Below are positions 52,038-60,163 of a DNA stretch of 64,000 bases, piece after piece; positions within the stretch are counted from its first letter, which is position 1; every line of letters starts with the position of its first letter. The stretch is from an uncultured Bacteroidia bacterium (GTDB lineage Bacteria > Bacteroidota > Bacteroidia > Bacteroidales > UBA932). Location: positions 17,241 through 81,240 of the forward strand of contig CADBFO010000016.1 of NCBI GenBank assembly GCA_902794005.1, written 5' to 3'. Both the position numbers and the translations under genes were made by a program. The notes under the pieces were generated by a model. That model did no database searches. It saw only the letters and a program-made list of their open reading frames with translations, and was not told the origin of the DNA.

Positions 52038-52619
52038 TTATTTTTGGGGAAACTCCTTCGTTCTGTTTGCAAAGATATTCTGCATTTGCGAAGTCAATTT
52101 TCGCAATACTCGTCTTATTTGAGCCAGAATCCGGGAAAGGTGAGTTGTATTTACATTATTCTCTACCTCACCCGGGAGGAAGGCATGAGGGCGTTCCCAC
52201 TCTGATGCGGCAGCTCTATCATACAGTATGTTCAGCAGTAGCCATAAGGCAATAAGAAACAGAACAGCACAGGCAATCAGTAGGTGTTTCCAAAATGGGG
52301 ACAGTATGTTACCGTATCGGAAGATTAACCCACCGAACAGCATAACGAAAGCGCTTATGGTGAGCATTCCCCCTTGAAAGACGCTCCGTGTCCGGCGAAA
52401 CGCCTTCTTGCCTGCCCGGAGGAGGCCTGGATTGATGTTTGGGCGGCCTGGACCGTGATGGACGGCAAGCTTTTCAAAGTAAACAGTTCCCTCATGGCAT
52501 TCAGGGCATTCGCAGGAGGCGAGTTTTTCTTCATCAAGGCCGACCTCCACATTACGGGTCATGAGATGGTCGCACTTATTGCATTGACCAAGGAGGTTGA
52601 TGTACATTGCGTGTTTCAT
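52038..52619 (-). CDS. Small membrane protein with N-terminal zinc ribbon
   Basis: A 193-residue protein. Two cysteine pairs (CNKCDHL near 13-16 and CECPEC near 36-41) form a zinc-ribbon-like N terminus, followed by two membrane segments (SVFQGGMLTISAFVMLFGGL and LLIACAVLFLIALWLLLNIL) and a basic C-terminal tail. I recognise no named family. It follows a second zinc-ribbon gene and a Gly-rich protein gene on the same strand. Its last 70 bp contain the promoter and operator of the next gene. Confidence 0.6.
   Translation of the reverse strand: MKHAMYINLLGQCNKCDHLMTRNVEVGLDEEKLASCECPECHEGTVYFEKLAVHHGPGRPNINPGLLRAGKKAFRRTRSVFQGGMLTISAFVMLFGGLIFRYGNILSPFWKHLLIACAVLFLIALWLLLNILYDRAAASEWERPHAFLPGEVENNVNTTHLSRILAQIRRVLRKLTSQMQNIFANRTKEFPQK
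52070..52077 (-). promoter_or_regulatory. Promoter -7 box (TATCTTTG) for the DUF3825-like gene
   Basis: The minus strand reads TATCTTTG, inside the 3' end of the upstream zinc-ribbon/membrane gene. A leader of about 175 nt would precede ATG 51889. Confidence 0.7.
52086..52106 (-). promoter_or_regulatory. Operator candidate, copy C (TTGCGAA, 7 nt, TTCGCAA)
   Basis: A perfect copy of the inverted repeat, again 8 nt upstream of the -7 box. Its inner bases also resemble copy A (TGCGAAAATTGACTTCGC against TGCGAAAATAGGCTTCGC on the minus strand). Confidence 0.75.
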
Positions 52620-52629
52620 GGCTTTGCTG

Positions 52630-52887
52630 TTAGAAAAAGATGGTAGCTTTTTTCAGAAGGGCAGGGATTCCGGCTTTTCCGACTCTTGCGACAGTGGTGA
52701 GGATCTCGGGGCCTTTCTTGATAGCAAGGGAGAGAACCTTCCCGGCAGCCTTCTGGGCTGTATTCTGGGAGTACTTTCTCGGAGCGCGCTCTCCTTTACT
52801 GAACTGCTCGTCGCAGTCCAAGCAGAGGTAATCGCCCAAAGGAAGGGCAATGACGTTGTGTGAACTACAGTAGGGGCATCGTATCAT
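52630..52887 (-). CDS. Small zinc-ribbon protein
   Basis: An 85-residue protein starting MIRCPYCSSHNVIALPLGDYL, with a second pair CLDCDEQF: a four-cysteine zinc ribbon. The rest is basic and helical with a moderately hydrophobic end. It lies between two other small genes with 10-12 bp gaps, so all three are probably one transcript. The function is unknown; zinc-ribbon adaptors of this size often recognise nucleic acid or another protein. Confidence 0.6.
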   Translation of the reverse strand: MIRCPYCSSHNVIALPLGDYLCLDCDEQFSKGERAPRKYSQNTAQKAAGKVLSLAIKKGPEILTTVARVGKAGIPALLKKATIFF

Positions 52888-52899
52888 AGTGCAGATGAG

Positions 52900-53223
52900 T
52901 TATTGATTAGACTTACGGTTTTTTCTGGCTTTGTAAATACTCCGTCCGACTGCGATGGCGCCCACGCTGGCGAGTCCCAGGCCGACAGGACCTAGAGCGG
53001 AAAGAATGGCTCCGCCAAGGGCCATCCCGCCGCCACCTGACGCGAGGCTTCCGAACCCGCACCAGGCAAGGAAACCGTTCAACTCGGCCGCCCCTGTAAG
53101 TGCCGCTCTAGGACCGGCGGAATAAATTGCCCAAAGGGCCGACTTGCCGCCGAGGGCCACTGCCGTCCCGGCTACCGATGTGGCGCTGCCAGCGCCGATG
53201 ATGGCTTTGTCTTTCTTTGTCAT
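52900..53223 (-). CDS. Gly/Ala-rich hydrophobic small protein
   Basis: A 107-residue protein dominated by Gly, Ala, Ser and Leu, with small-residue spacing (GGGGMALGGAILSALGPVGLGL) that suggests closely packed membrane helices, and a basic tail (YKARKNRKSNQ). It could be an integral membrane or pore-type protein, but no family is recognised. It is first of the three small minus-strand genes and faces the second WYL gene across a 160-bp gap. No clear -7 box was seen for it. Confidence 0.55.
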   Translation of the reverse strand: MTKKDKAIIGAGSATSVAGTAVALGGKSALWAIYSAGPRAALTGAAELNGFLAWCGFGSLASGGGGMALGGAILSALGPVGLGLASVGAIAVGRSIYKARKNRKSNQ

Positions 53224-53356
53224 ATACGTTATGTGTCTATTAAAAAGTTAAAGTATGGTCATAGCGGTATCTTTATTCGTTTTCATATTTCTTAGTTTTA
53301 TTCATTCCCACATTATCTAATACGCTTTTTCTTCTCAATGTTACAGCAAGATTTCT

Positions 53357-53364
53357 TATTTTTG
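53357..53364 (+). promoter_or_regulatory. Promoter -7 box (TATTTTTG) for the second WYL gene
   Basis: TATTTTTG lies 19 bp before the ATG at 53384 and inside an inverted repeat (TTATTT, TTGC, AAATAA at 53356-53371), a possible autoregulatory site. Confidence 0.6.
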
Positions 53365-53383
53365 CAAATAAATTTCTCTGCGT

Positions 53384-54442
53384 ATGCCGAAGTCAAGAAA
53401 ACAATCGAAAGAATATCGTTGGGAGGTATTGGATGGATTGCTTAGTCAGGGGGTGCCGCTGACACAAAACCAGATTTTTGATGAATATGAACAAAAAGAG
53501 CTGGTTGCGAAAGAGAATGTTGGATTCTTGCCCAGTTTCCAGAAGGACATTGCACTATTCAAGGACACATTGGAAAAATCTGGCAAACCGGGTATGCTGG
53601 TTGTAAACAGGGTTAAGGATGGCGACAATCGCTACCGGACCTACTATTATAAGGAAAAAGGGTTCACCATTTTGCCAATTCTTACCGGCGGTATGTCGGA
53701 TAGTGAATACCGCCACTTAGTAAGTGCCATTAACAAGTTGAAAGAAACGGTTAGCGACGAAACTTTTGAGGAGGTGCTGTTTGCCATCAGAAGCCGGGTA
53801 GAATCGGACTACCAAAAAGGGCCGATTTATGTAGACTACGAGGATAACCGGCGGCTGAAAGGGAGAGAGTATCGTCCGCTATTTTACCGTGCCATGCTAG
53901 AAAAGCAAGTGCTGCATATCCATTACAAGACGTTTCGTGGCGAGGAGTTGGAGTATGATTTTCATCCGTATCTTCTAAAACAGTATAACGAGCGCTGGTT
54001 TGCATTTGGCTGGAGCGAACCCTACGGCCCTTACACATCTGTCCCTTTGGATCGTTTGGAAATGCGCCCTGAAATGACTGGTAATTTCACAGAAGAACGG
54101 CCTGAGGATTATATGGAGTATTTCAAGATGAGGGTTGGTGTTTCAAACAATCTTGGAGCGGAACGAGAACATACAATTATCTTATCTATTCACAATATAG
54201 AAGCATGGGGGCGTATAATTACCAAACCGTTGCATTCATCCCAAAAGACCCTCACAATTTTTGAAGAAGGAAAACAGGATGGCATTGTTTGCATCAAAGT
54301 TTATCCAAACAAGGAGCTATTGTCACGGATTCTATCCTTAGGAGAAGACATTTTAGTTGAAGATTCAGAGGCTTCCCATGTTTTTCGTGAAAAGCTAATT
54401 GAAATGGTAAAAAAAATCTCTGGGCAGTACACCCAGAGATAA
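53384..54442 (+). CDS. WYL-domain transcriptional regulator (WYL2)
   Basis: A 352-residue protein with an N-terminal helix-turn-helix-like part (YRWEVLDGLLSQGVPLTQNQIFDEY), a WYL domain (VLHIHYKTFRGEEL..FHPYLLKQYNERWFAFGW..VPLDRLEM) and a WCX-like C terminus. It is a distant paralogue of WYL1. It is transcribed towards the five-gene kinase operon, with the two ending only 18 bp apart; the terminator of that operon lies inside the last codons of this gene. It probably senses a ligand and regulates one of the neighbouring units. Confidence 0.85.
   Translation: MPKSRKQSKEYRWEVLDGLLSQGVPLTQNQIFDEYEQKELVAKENVGFLPSFQKDIALFKDTLEKSGKPGMLVVNRVKDGDNRYRTYYYKEKGFTILPILTGGMSDSEYRHLVSAINKLKETVSDETFEEVLFAIRSRVESDYQKGPIYVDYEDNRRLKGREYRPLFYRAMLEKQVLHIHYKTFRGEELEYDFHPYLLKQYNERWFAFGWSEPYGPYTSVPLDRLEMRPEMTGNFTEERPEDYMEYFKMRVGVSNNLGAEREHTIILSIHNIEAWGRIITKPLHSSQKTLTIFEEGKQDGIVCIKVYPNKELLSRILSLGEDILVEDSEASHVFREKLIEMVKKISGQYTQR
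54409..54440 (-). terminator. Terminator of the kinase-vWA-PP2C-OST-HTH operon
   Basis: On the minus strand a perfect 8-bp stem (TCTCTGGG/CCCAGAGA, 7-nt loop) is followed by eight T. It comes 22 bp after the stop of the OST-HTH gene and lies within the 3' end of the convergent WYL2 gene. Confidence 0.85.
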
Positions 54443-54460
54443 TTCAAGAATAGAAGTCTG

Positions 54461-56338
54461 TTATTTCGCACTGCTTTCCACCTGTGGGAACCAATTATCC
54501 CTTTCATTATTCTGGGAAACTAGTCGAATGTTACAGAAAACCTGTTTAAGGGTCATTATTGTATTAGCTAAATAAATTTTGTTTGCCTGATCTCTTTCGA
54601 GGACCATCACCAAATCCACAATGTGGTCTCTATTGTCCTCCAAAACTAAAGGGATAAGCATATCGACCCTTTTCCCTCTGGGAAAGTACATGGGAATTGC
54701 GTAACGATAGTTCCATGAAACATGATTAAGAGCTCTTTTCATTGCAGAATCAAAGAGTTCAACTAATTTTCGGTAAGAATAAATGTCATTTCGTATAGCT
54801 TCTCGGAGATTCTCATAGTATTCTCGGGGATTCTCCGGGTCATCGATTAATAGAAAATCTTGTGGTCTATAGGATCGAATATACTTGAGGGGAATTCTGT
54901 CGACATTATCAATGATAATATGTTCCCAATTAATAGCACTTATAGTTGATTCGATATCAAAAACCAAATCGTCAGGAGAATCATAAAATTTGGCTGGTTT
55001 AGGAAGATCTTTCCATCCTTCGGAGTTTTTCACATCGCTGAGGATTTTCTCAAATTCGGTATGAAAGCCACTAAAAAGCCATTGTTGCCTTCCTTTCGTG
55101 TTTTTCTTGAAAAGGGCAAACAAGGGATAGTAAATACTGTTTACCAAACCAGTATTATAAAGTGCATACTTTGCTCCTTCGAGAATCTTTTTTTCTTTCT
55201 TTGATGTGTTTCTTGAATCTTCATAAACAAGCCTGTCAAAAGTGAATAAAAAGTAATTTTGCAAGTTCTCCAGGCTCCAATCTTCATCAAGTGCTTTCTT
55301 CCTCAGTTCTTTTATCATCGCAGTAATCCCATTCTCTATGCCGTCTTTTGGCATCGGAAACCATGCAAAAGAAATAAGCTTTTCATATGGTGTTGAGAAT
55401 GGTGAGAGTTGTACGCGTTCAATATTTTGTGGTTTAAGACGTACGTGTAATTCGGTCGAGGATATACGTTTTAATTCCACTACATTGGGCATAGACTGTA
55501 AAAACAACTTGAGTTTGGCGAACCCCAATTTCTTATAATCAATCCCTTCCTTTAATAATTCAGGACTGACGTAAATACTATCAATCCATCCACCTGGAAT
55601 TGTGTTATGTTTGGAGCTCAAATGAGAAAGAGCGGACACTACTTTTAGTATATAATCAGGCATTTCGGCTTTTTGATTGTCCATGCTTTCACTTGAGGTG
55701 TCCATGTTTGATTTTTCTTGTAACTTCAGGGTCACGAGAATCTCTGTACTCGATGCTTTTTCCGAAATTAGGATATCATCTAATTTTGATATCATATCTC
55801 GCAACTTCGGATATCCAAGAGTTTTATAATCAACCCCTGCTTTAACGAACATTGGAGCTAATCTAACAAGTGGGACCCATTGTAAGTTTAAATCAGAGGA
55901 CGCATTTTTTACTGTTGTTATCACTTTTTCTTTTAACGATTCAGGAAACTCAGGCAACTCAACCGGATTATCTTCCTGGTTTGGATTAATGTAACCCGAG
56001 GGTCGGATATAACGATACGTTGTTCCTAGCTTGTCATTAGTAATAGAACTGATGGTAAACTCTGGAGAGATCTCTGAAAGAACCTCAATGGAGTGAGGCC
56101 GTTCTGAAGGAAGACTTCTCAAAAATTCTTCAGAAAAATCATCAAGTAAAACCCATCTGTCTTGTAAAATATTTAAATATGACTCTACATAATCCGCCTG
56201 ATCGTCTTCATCTGAAAACGAACTCATGGCACGTCTTACTATAAGACTTTCGGATTTTCCGAGAACTGTTTTATAAGCCTCAGCTGCTTTTTCCAATAAT
56301 TGTTCTTTATTCATTTTCAGTGCGGTTGTTATTGCCAT
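54461..56338 (-). CDS. Double OST-HTH (LOTUS) protein with C-terminal DUF3825
   Basis: A 625-residue protein. After an N-terminal helical region (1-125) come two OST-HTH/LOTUS-like repeats with the same landmarks: APMFVKAGVDYKTLGYPKLRDMI (cited as VDYKTLGYPKLRD, repeat about 131-206) and SPELLKEGIDYKKLGFAKLKLFL (cited as IDYKKLGFAKLKL, repeat about 226-302). OST-HTH domains bind RNA in other systems. Residues about 320-625 are DUF3825-like and homologous to 50630-51889. It is the last gene of the five-gene operon and overlaps the PP2C stop by 10 bp. It is the predicted RNA-directed output of the kinase/phosphatase module; no catalytic motif was identified. Confidence 0.8.
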   Translation of the reverse strand: MAITTALKMNKEQLLEKAAEAYKTVLGKSESLIVRRAMSSFSDEDDQADYVESYLNILQDRWVLLDDFSEEFLRSLPSERPHSIEVLSEISPEFTISSITNDKLGTTYRYIRPSGYINPNQEDNPVELPEFPESLKEKVITTVKNASSDLNLQWVPLVRLAPMFVKAGVDYKTLGYPKLRDMISKLDDILISEKASSTEILVTLKLQEKSNMDTSSESMDNQKAEMPDYILKVVSALSHLSSKHNTIPGGWIDSIYVSPELLKEGIDYKKLGFAKLKLFLQSMPNVVELKRISSTELHVRLKPQNIERVQLSPFSTPYEKLISFAWFPMPKDGIENGITAMIKELRKKALDEDWSLENLQNYFLFTFDRLVYEDSRNTSKKEKKILEGAKYALYNTGLVNSIYYPLFALFKKNTKGRQQWLFSGFHTEFEKILSDVKNSEGWKDLPKPAKFYDSPDDLVFDIESTISAINWEHIIIDNVDRIPLKYIRSYRPQDFLLIDDPENPREYYENLREAIRNDIYSYRKLVELFDSAMKRALNHVSWNYRYAIPMYFPRGKRVDMLIPLVLEDNRDHIVDLVMVLERDQANKIYLANTIMTLKQVFCNIRLVSQNNERDNWFPQVESSAK

Positions 56339-57072
56339 TGAACCATAATTAAACTACAGTCATCGGAAGTATGCGCCCGGAAATGCTTTTCCATGACTTC
56401 CTTAAGCATTAGATTAGAAGCCTCACAGTTGTTACTAAAATCGGCGCTTAAAGCTGCAGAAAGCTTACCAACGGCAGGCGCAAATCTACTCTCGGAAGGC
56501 AGAAACAGACAGTCTGCAGATCCATCGCTCATTAAAAAAAACGAATTGATATCACCAACAGTCCCTTTCTGGACTCTTATATGTTTTAGTAGATCTGGCG
56601 ATGTCGTAAAAAAAGTGTTATTAGCAAACTCTCCTCTCTCTGGATTAGATAATACTTCTTCTACTCCATTCATTGATGCCCCAATTACTCCATCTCCGAT
56701 ATGCCCAACAATGTAACGCTGATTATTAATTGCCGCAAACAGTAATGTGCTACTTAATTCTTTTTTGCTAATTTTAAGTAACTTTGCTTTTCTTATTAAA
56801 GCGGCATCGATTCTTTTTTTTAGGTGCTTTTTTATAGCATCAAAATCTGAATCATACTCTTCTTCAAAATGATTAAGCAACCACTTGGCACAAACGGAAG
56901 AAGCCGTCTTTGCCCCAATATAAGATCTTGTAGCGCTCCCGGCTCCATCGGCAAGTACTATAACACAAGTATCTGAGTCAAACGCAGACATTACATAATC
57001 CTGACATATCTCATTCGTTTCCAAATGTGATTTCCCAATCATGAGGTAATTCATTATTTTCCACCTTGTCAT
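56329..57072 (-). CDS. PP2C-type serine/threonine phosphatase
   Basis: From ATG 57072 it is 247 residues with the metal-binding motifs of PPM/PP2C phosphatases: CQDYV (Asp25), VLADGAGSATRSYIGA (Asp42-Gly43), GHIGDGVIG, FFLMSDGSAD and TSDDCSLIMV near the end. It lacks extra domains and should be cytosolic. The ATG is 2 bp past the stop of the previous gene. It should oppose the kinase encoded first in the operon, as in kinase/phosphatase/vWA triads such as YegI-YegK-YegL. Confidence 0.88.
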   Translation of the reverse strand: MTRWKIMNYLMIGKSHLETNEICQDYVMSAFDSDTCVIVLADGAGSATRSYIGAKTASSVCAKWLLNHFEEEYDSDFDAIKKHLKKRIDAALIRKAKLLKISKKELSSTLLFAAINNQRYIVGHIGDGVIGASMNGVEEVLSNPERGEFANNTFFTTSPDLLKHIRVQKGTVGDINSFFLMSDGSADCLFLPSESRFAPAVGKLSAALSADFSNNCEASNLMLKEVMEKHFRAHTSDDCSLIMVQWQ

Positions 57073-57074
57073 AA

Positions 57075-58001
57075 TCAATTAGAATAATAAAGAACGATTG
57101 AGTCATAAAGCCATGAAAAGAATTCTTCGTAGCAATCAGGTTGCATTGGAAGAACTCTTTGAGTTAACTTAAGATTCGAATAAGGGTCTTTTTGTGAAGC
57201 TAAAACAATTGGATAAACTTTTACAGCCTTTTTTAGGGCGTTATATGTTTTTGTTAATTCATATGAAGAAATTAATGATGCCCCCCCGAAGAGCGTCATC
57301 AGCATTCCTATCCCAGATTCATTTAATGCATTTAATGCGTAAATCATGGACTCTTCTCTAGGAGAACTGGTCTCGGCGATGATTTCTATGGGCTTATCGG
57401 TTAGATCACGTACTTCGAAAGTGCGTTTATCAGAAACGATAAATTTGAAACAAATTCTTTTCGATAACGTTGTATTACTAATAATATCTAACCTAAACTG
57501 ACGCGCTGCCTGATTGAATATCTCACGTTCCTCTTTTTCTTTTATGGCTATTCGGTCAATACAACAAAAAACAGGAATTAGACTACCATTTTTGTGCTTG
57601 CTATGAGTAGACCTGAGTCCGGAATAGCAGGCCTTAATACTAATTGGGATAGGTGAATCTGTTATTGTGCTAACAAACATAGCCATACGCTTTAAGCAAC
57701 AAAGATACTTAAGACTATCGACTTCAACATCGTCATGCATAACCATATTGAAGCTTTTGCGCATCCTATCAAACTCTTTCCAGTCATCTTCAATTGCCTT
57801 GTTCCCTAAGGCAGATTGAATTCTCTTCATCCCTTCAATATAAAAACTTTCTTTTGGAGCAAATGGTCCAGTCGCCTGCCTTAACAGATAGTCGAATCGG
57901 CGTCTAAGAACAAGCATTTTCTGCTCATCAGTTCCCAATGTGTTATGGTTGGAAATGAGGAGCTGAAAAAAACCTTCGGGATTAGAAAGGGGTAATTTCA
58001 T
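57075..58001 (-). CDS. vWA-like protein lacking the MIDAS metal site
   Basis: A 308-residue protein I do not recognise by family, but its second half runs parallel to the neighbouring vWA protein. LIPVFCCIDRIAI (141-153) stands where that protein has VPVVLCLDVSSSM; EREIFNQAARQFRLDIISN matches IEQLNKGVKAFFDSVRD; and FFSWLYDSIV near the end matches FFNWLSRSVR. The DxSxS metal motif is replaced by DRIAI, so it cannot bind Mg in the usual way. The N terminus is helical, with FNMVMHDD resembling the 'GN..aH' patch of DUF4145/HEPN-like bundles (inference). It lies between the vWA and PP2C genes. Confidence 0.6.
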   Translation of the reverse strand: MKLPLSNPEGFFQLLISNHNTLGTDEQKMLVLRRRFDYLLRQATGPFAPKESFYIEGMKRIQSALGNKAIEDDWKEFDRMRKSFNMVMHDDVEVDSLKYLCCLKRMAMFVSTITDSPIPISIKACYSGLRSTHSKHKNGSLIPVFCCIDRIAIKEKEEREIFNQAARQFRLDIISNTTLSKRICFKFIVSDKRTFEVRDLTDKPIEIIAETSSPREESMIYALNALNESGIGMLMTLFGGASLISSYELTKTYNALKKAVKVYPIVLASQKDPYSNLKLTQRVLPMQPDCYEEFFSWLYDSIVLYYSN

Positions 58002-58009
58002 TTATCAAA

Positions 58010-59110
58010 CTATAAAACAGCCCAGGTTTTTATGTCGGGGAGTGAGACCTCGGTTCCAACGGTTGACTGAGAAGTGGTCCTCACGCTTCTACTTAACCAA
58101 TTGAAAAACTCTGAAATCTTGTTAGCATTTAAGCGCATAGGCGCCCGTTTGGGCGAAAATTTTTTCAACTGCGCCATATTTGCCCCATTCCCAATAGCTA
58201 ATGGGAATAGAACAAGTTTTCCTTCTTTTACCAGCTCTGAACAGCGTGCGGCAGCAGATTCAATTTCATCTGTTGCCTGACCATCGGTCATTAAAACCAG
58301 CCATGGCTGCCAATAGTCTATGCTTGAACTCCGATATAACGCTTTCCTTTTTTCCAAAAGATCAAGCGAGAGGTTGACAGCAGCACCCATTGCGGTATTT
58401 CCATCGGCGATTAGATTCAACTCTTCAAAGGCTGATGCCTGTTTATCAACATAATTAAAGTCGATTAATTGATGAGCCTCGTTATTAAATGCAACAATGC
58501 ATATCTCCGCAGCCCACTTTGCAATGCTATCATCCCTAACAGAATCAAAGAAAGCCTTAACACCTTTATTTAATTGTTCAATACGATTCTCCATAATCAT
58601 GGAAGAACTCACGTCTAAACACAGAACAACTGGAACGCGCGTCGTAGGGTTGTCAAACATGTCTTGGTCAGTAATGCTAACATCCCACACGGAACTTAAT
58701 TCATTGGGAATTGTTAGCCCAGAAAGAAGCGCAATAAACTCTGAAATGATTTTTAGAGTCCTCCTATATTCTTCATTGTCAACATCCCTGGGATTCTTCA
58801 GAAGATTATTCATCCCCCTATAAACCTTGGTAACTTCATCTGAGAGGATTTCGCCAAAATTAACAGGCGAATTCTGAATAATGTATTGGAGTAAATCCCA
58901 AACACTAGCTTTAGCTATAGTTACTTCATTCTCGTGTATAATGTCATGAATAGTACTAAGCATTACTGAGCGAAAGCATGTAGGGACTTTCTCTATTTTG
59001 CTCTTAGCGGAAACGATCTTATCGTACAAAGTTTGAGGACTGACAACAATGGCTTTGAGTTGTTCAAATCGTTCGCTCGCTACTTTTTTGGTTAGATATT
59101 TAAGTGCCAT
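58010..59110 (-). CDS. vWA-domain (TerY-like) protein
   Basis: A 366-residue protein. Residues 1-150 are helical; a von Willebrand A domain follows (about 158-350) with an intact MIDAS: VVLCLDVSSSM (Asp166, Ser168, Ser170), Thr in DGNTAMGAAV and Asp in LVLMTDGQATDE. It resembles TerY/YegL proteins, which act as metal-dependent scaffolds next to a kinase and a PP2C phosphatase. It is 8 bp from the following gene and 5 bp from the kinase gene. Confidence 0.87.
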   Translation of the reverse strand: MALKYLTKKVASERFEQLKAIVVSPQTLYDKIVSAKSKIEKVPTCFRSVMLSTIHDIIHENEVTIAKASVWDLLQYIIQNSPVNFGEILSDEVTKVYRGMNNLLKNPRDVDNEEYRRTLKIISEFIALLSGLTIPNELSSVWDVSITDQDMFDNPTTRVPVVLCLDVSSSMIMENRIEQLNKGVKAFFDSVRDDSIAKWAAEICIVAFNNEAHQLIDFNYVDKQASAFEELNLIADGNTAMGAAVNLSLDLLEKRKALYRSSSIDYWQPWLVLMTDGQATDEIESAAARCSELVKEGKLVLFPLAIGNGANMAQLKKFSPKRAPMRLNANKISEFFNWLSRSVRTTSQSTVGTEVSLPDIKTWAVL

Positions 59111-59115
59111 AATTT

Positions 59116-60099
59116 TTATATTATCTGAGGTAAAATTACTCTGGAAAACTTATTGCGTTCTAGGTCGGACAGGTACCGTCGTAGCAACTCTCGCCATTCA
59201 AGATATCCTACACTATCACCTTGCTTAAAAGTACGGTAGAAAGCGTTGCGAATATTACTAGGTAACGCTTCCCAAATTCGCCCCCATACGCTTCGTTTAG
59301 AAAAAGATATAATCTCTTCTGGGCTTATGGGGAAAGCAAAGTTTCTATTAATTATGTTCTCTCCGATATTACCACCTTGATTTGAAAATGGGAGTTTCCC
59401 AAGATGAAAAATCATAAAAAGTAGGGTGGCCGTTGCAAATTGTTCGTCTTCGATTGTCCGAGGCTCAGATTTGAAACTTTTTCCATGTAACCGTGGTGAT
59501 GTAAAGGGAGAAACAGTGCCAACCTTGCATCGTAATTCTCCAATTTGATAACTATCAACATCTATGAAACTCACATTCCCAGGCGACTCAACTATAATGT
59601 TAGACGCATTCATGTCTCCAATCAAAATATCGTATTTATGGAGATTCTCAATGGCTTCTAAACATCTTAGTGCTAGGGTTGTCAGTTCAATTCTAGTCCA
59701 TCCGGGGAACCGATTGCTAAACTCTTTCGCTTGGAAAATCGATTCTGCTAGTATAAAGCCAGACCTATAGGACATTATATAACCGGCCAGTTTGCCGTTT
59801 TTGTTATAAAGCAACCTTTCCGGTAAACAAAATGCATTATCCAGGTTGACAAGTTGCAATAATAACTTTAGTTTTTTTTCTTTCTCAGGATCTTCTGTGC
59901 GGAATAACTTGGCTACTTTATCAGAACGATATCTATAGACATCTGCTTCACCACCACGCCCGATTTTTTGTCCACTTACGAATACGGTTTCTCCATTTTG
60001 ATCAGTGAAAACTCCGTAAATAGGTGGCGCATCATCCTTCGGAGTGGAGGATTTGATACTCGTTGCATTGACAGTTGTCCAAGATTTAGTGTTTGTCAT
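59116..60099 (-). CDS. Divergent protein kinase (YegI-like)
   Basis: A 327-residue protein with a protein-kinase domain. The Gly loop is IGRGGEADVYR (46-56), Lys64 is in KVAKLF, the catalytic loop is ILIGDMNASNIIV (Asp162, Asn167) and the metal-binding DFG equivalent is IDVDSYQ (Asp180). HRD is replaced by IGD, as in YegI-type kinases. No membrane segment or C-terminal zinc ribbon is seen. It is the first gene of the five-gene operon, just after the promoter. Together with PP2C and vWA it makes a TerY-P-type triad; it probably phosphorylates an operon partner. Confidence 0.85.
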   Translation of the reverse strand: MTNTKSWTTVNATSIKSSTPKDDAPPIYGVFTDQNGETVFVSGQKIGRGGEADVYRYRSDKVAKLFRTEDPEKEKKLKLLLQLVNLDNAFCLPERLLYNKNGKLAGYIMSYRSGFILAESIFQAKEFSNRFPGWTRIELTTLALRCLEAIENLHKYDILIGDMNASNIIVESPGNVSFIDVDSYQIGELRCKVGTVSPFTSPRLHGKSFKSEPRTIEDEQFATATLLFMIFHLGKLPFSNQGGNIGENIINRNFAFPISPEEIISFSKRSVWGRIWEALPSNIRNAFYRTFKQGDSVGYLEWRELLRRYLSDLERNKFSRVILPQII

Positions 60100-60163
60100 G
60101 TGATTTATACGTGGTATTCCGCGAATTGTTACACTTGTCTTTCCTTAAACATTCTATTACCTA

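Noticed and set aside
54461-60099. A full tellurite-resistance (Ter) gene cluster
   Set aside because: Only the kinase/PP2C/vWA part resembles TerY-P modules; no TerB, TerC, TerD or TerZ-like genes are present in the window.
49435-60099. A BREX, DISARM or other named defence system
   Set aside because: WYL regulators often flank such systems, but none of the core genes (BrxL, PglZ, PglX methylase, DrmABC) can be recognised here.
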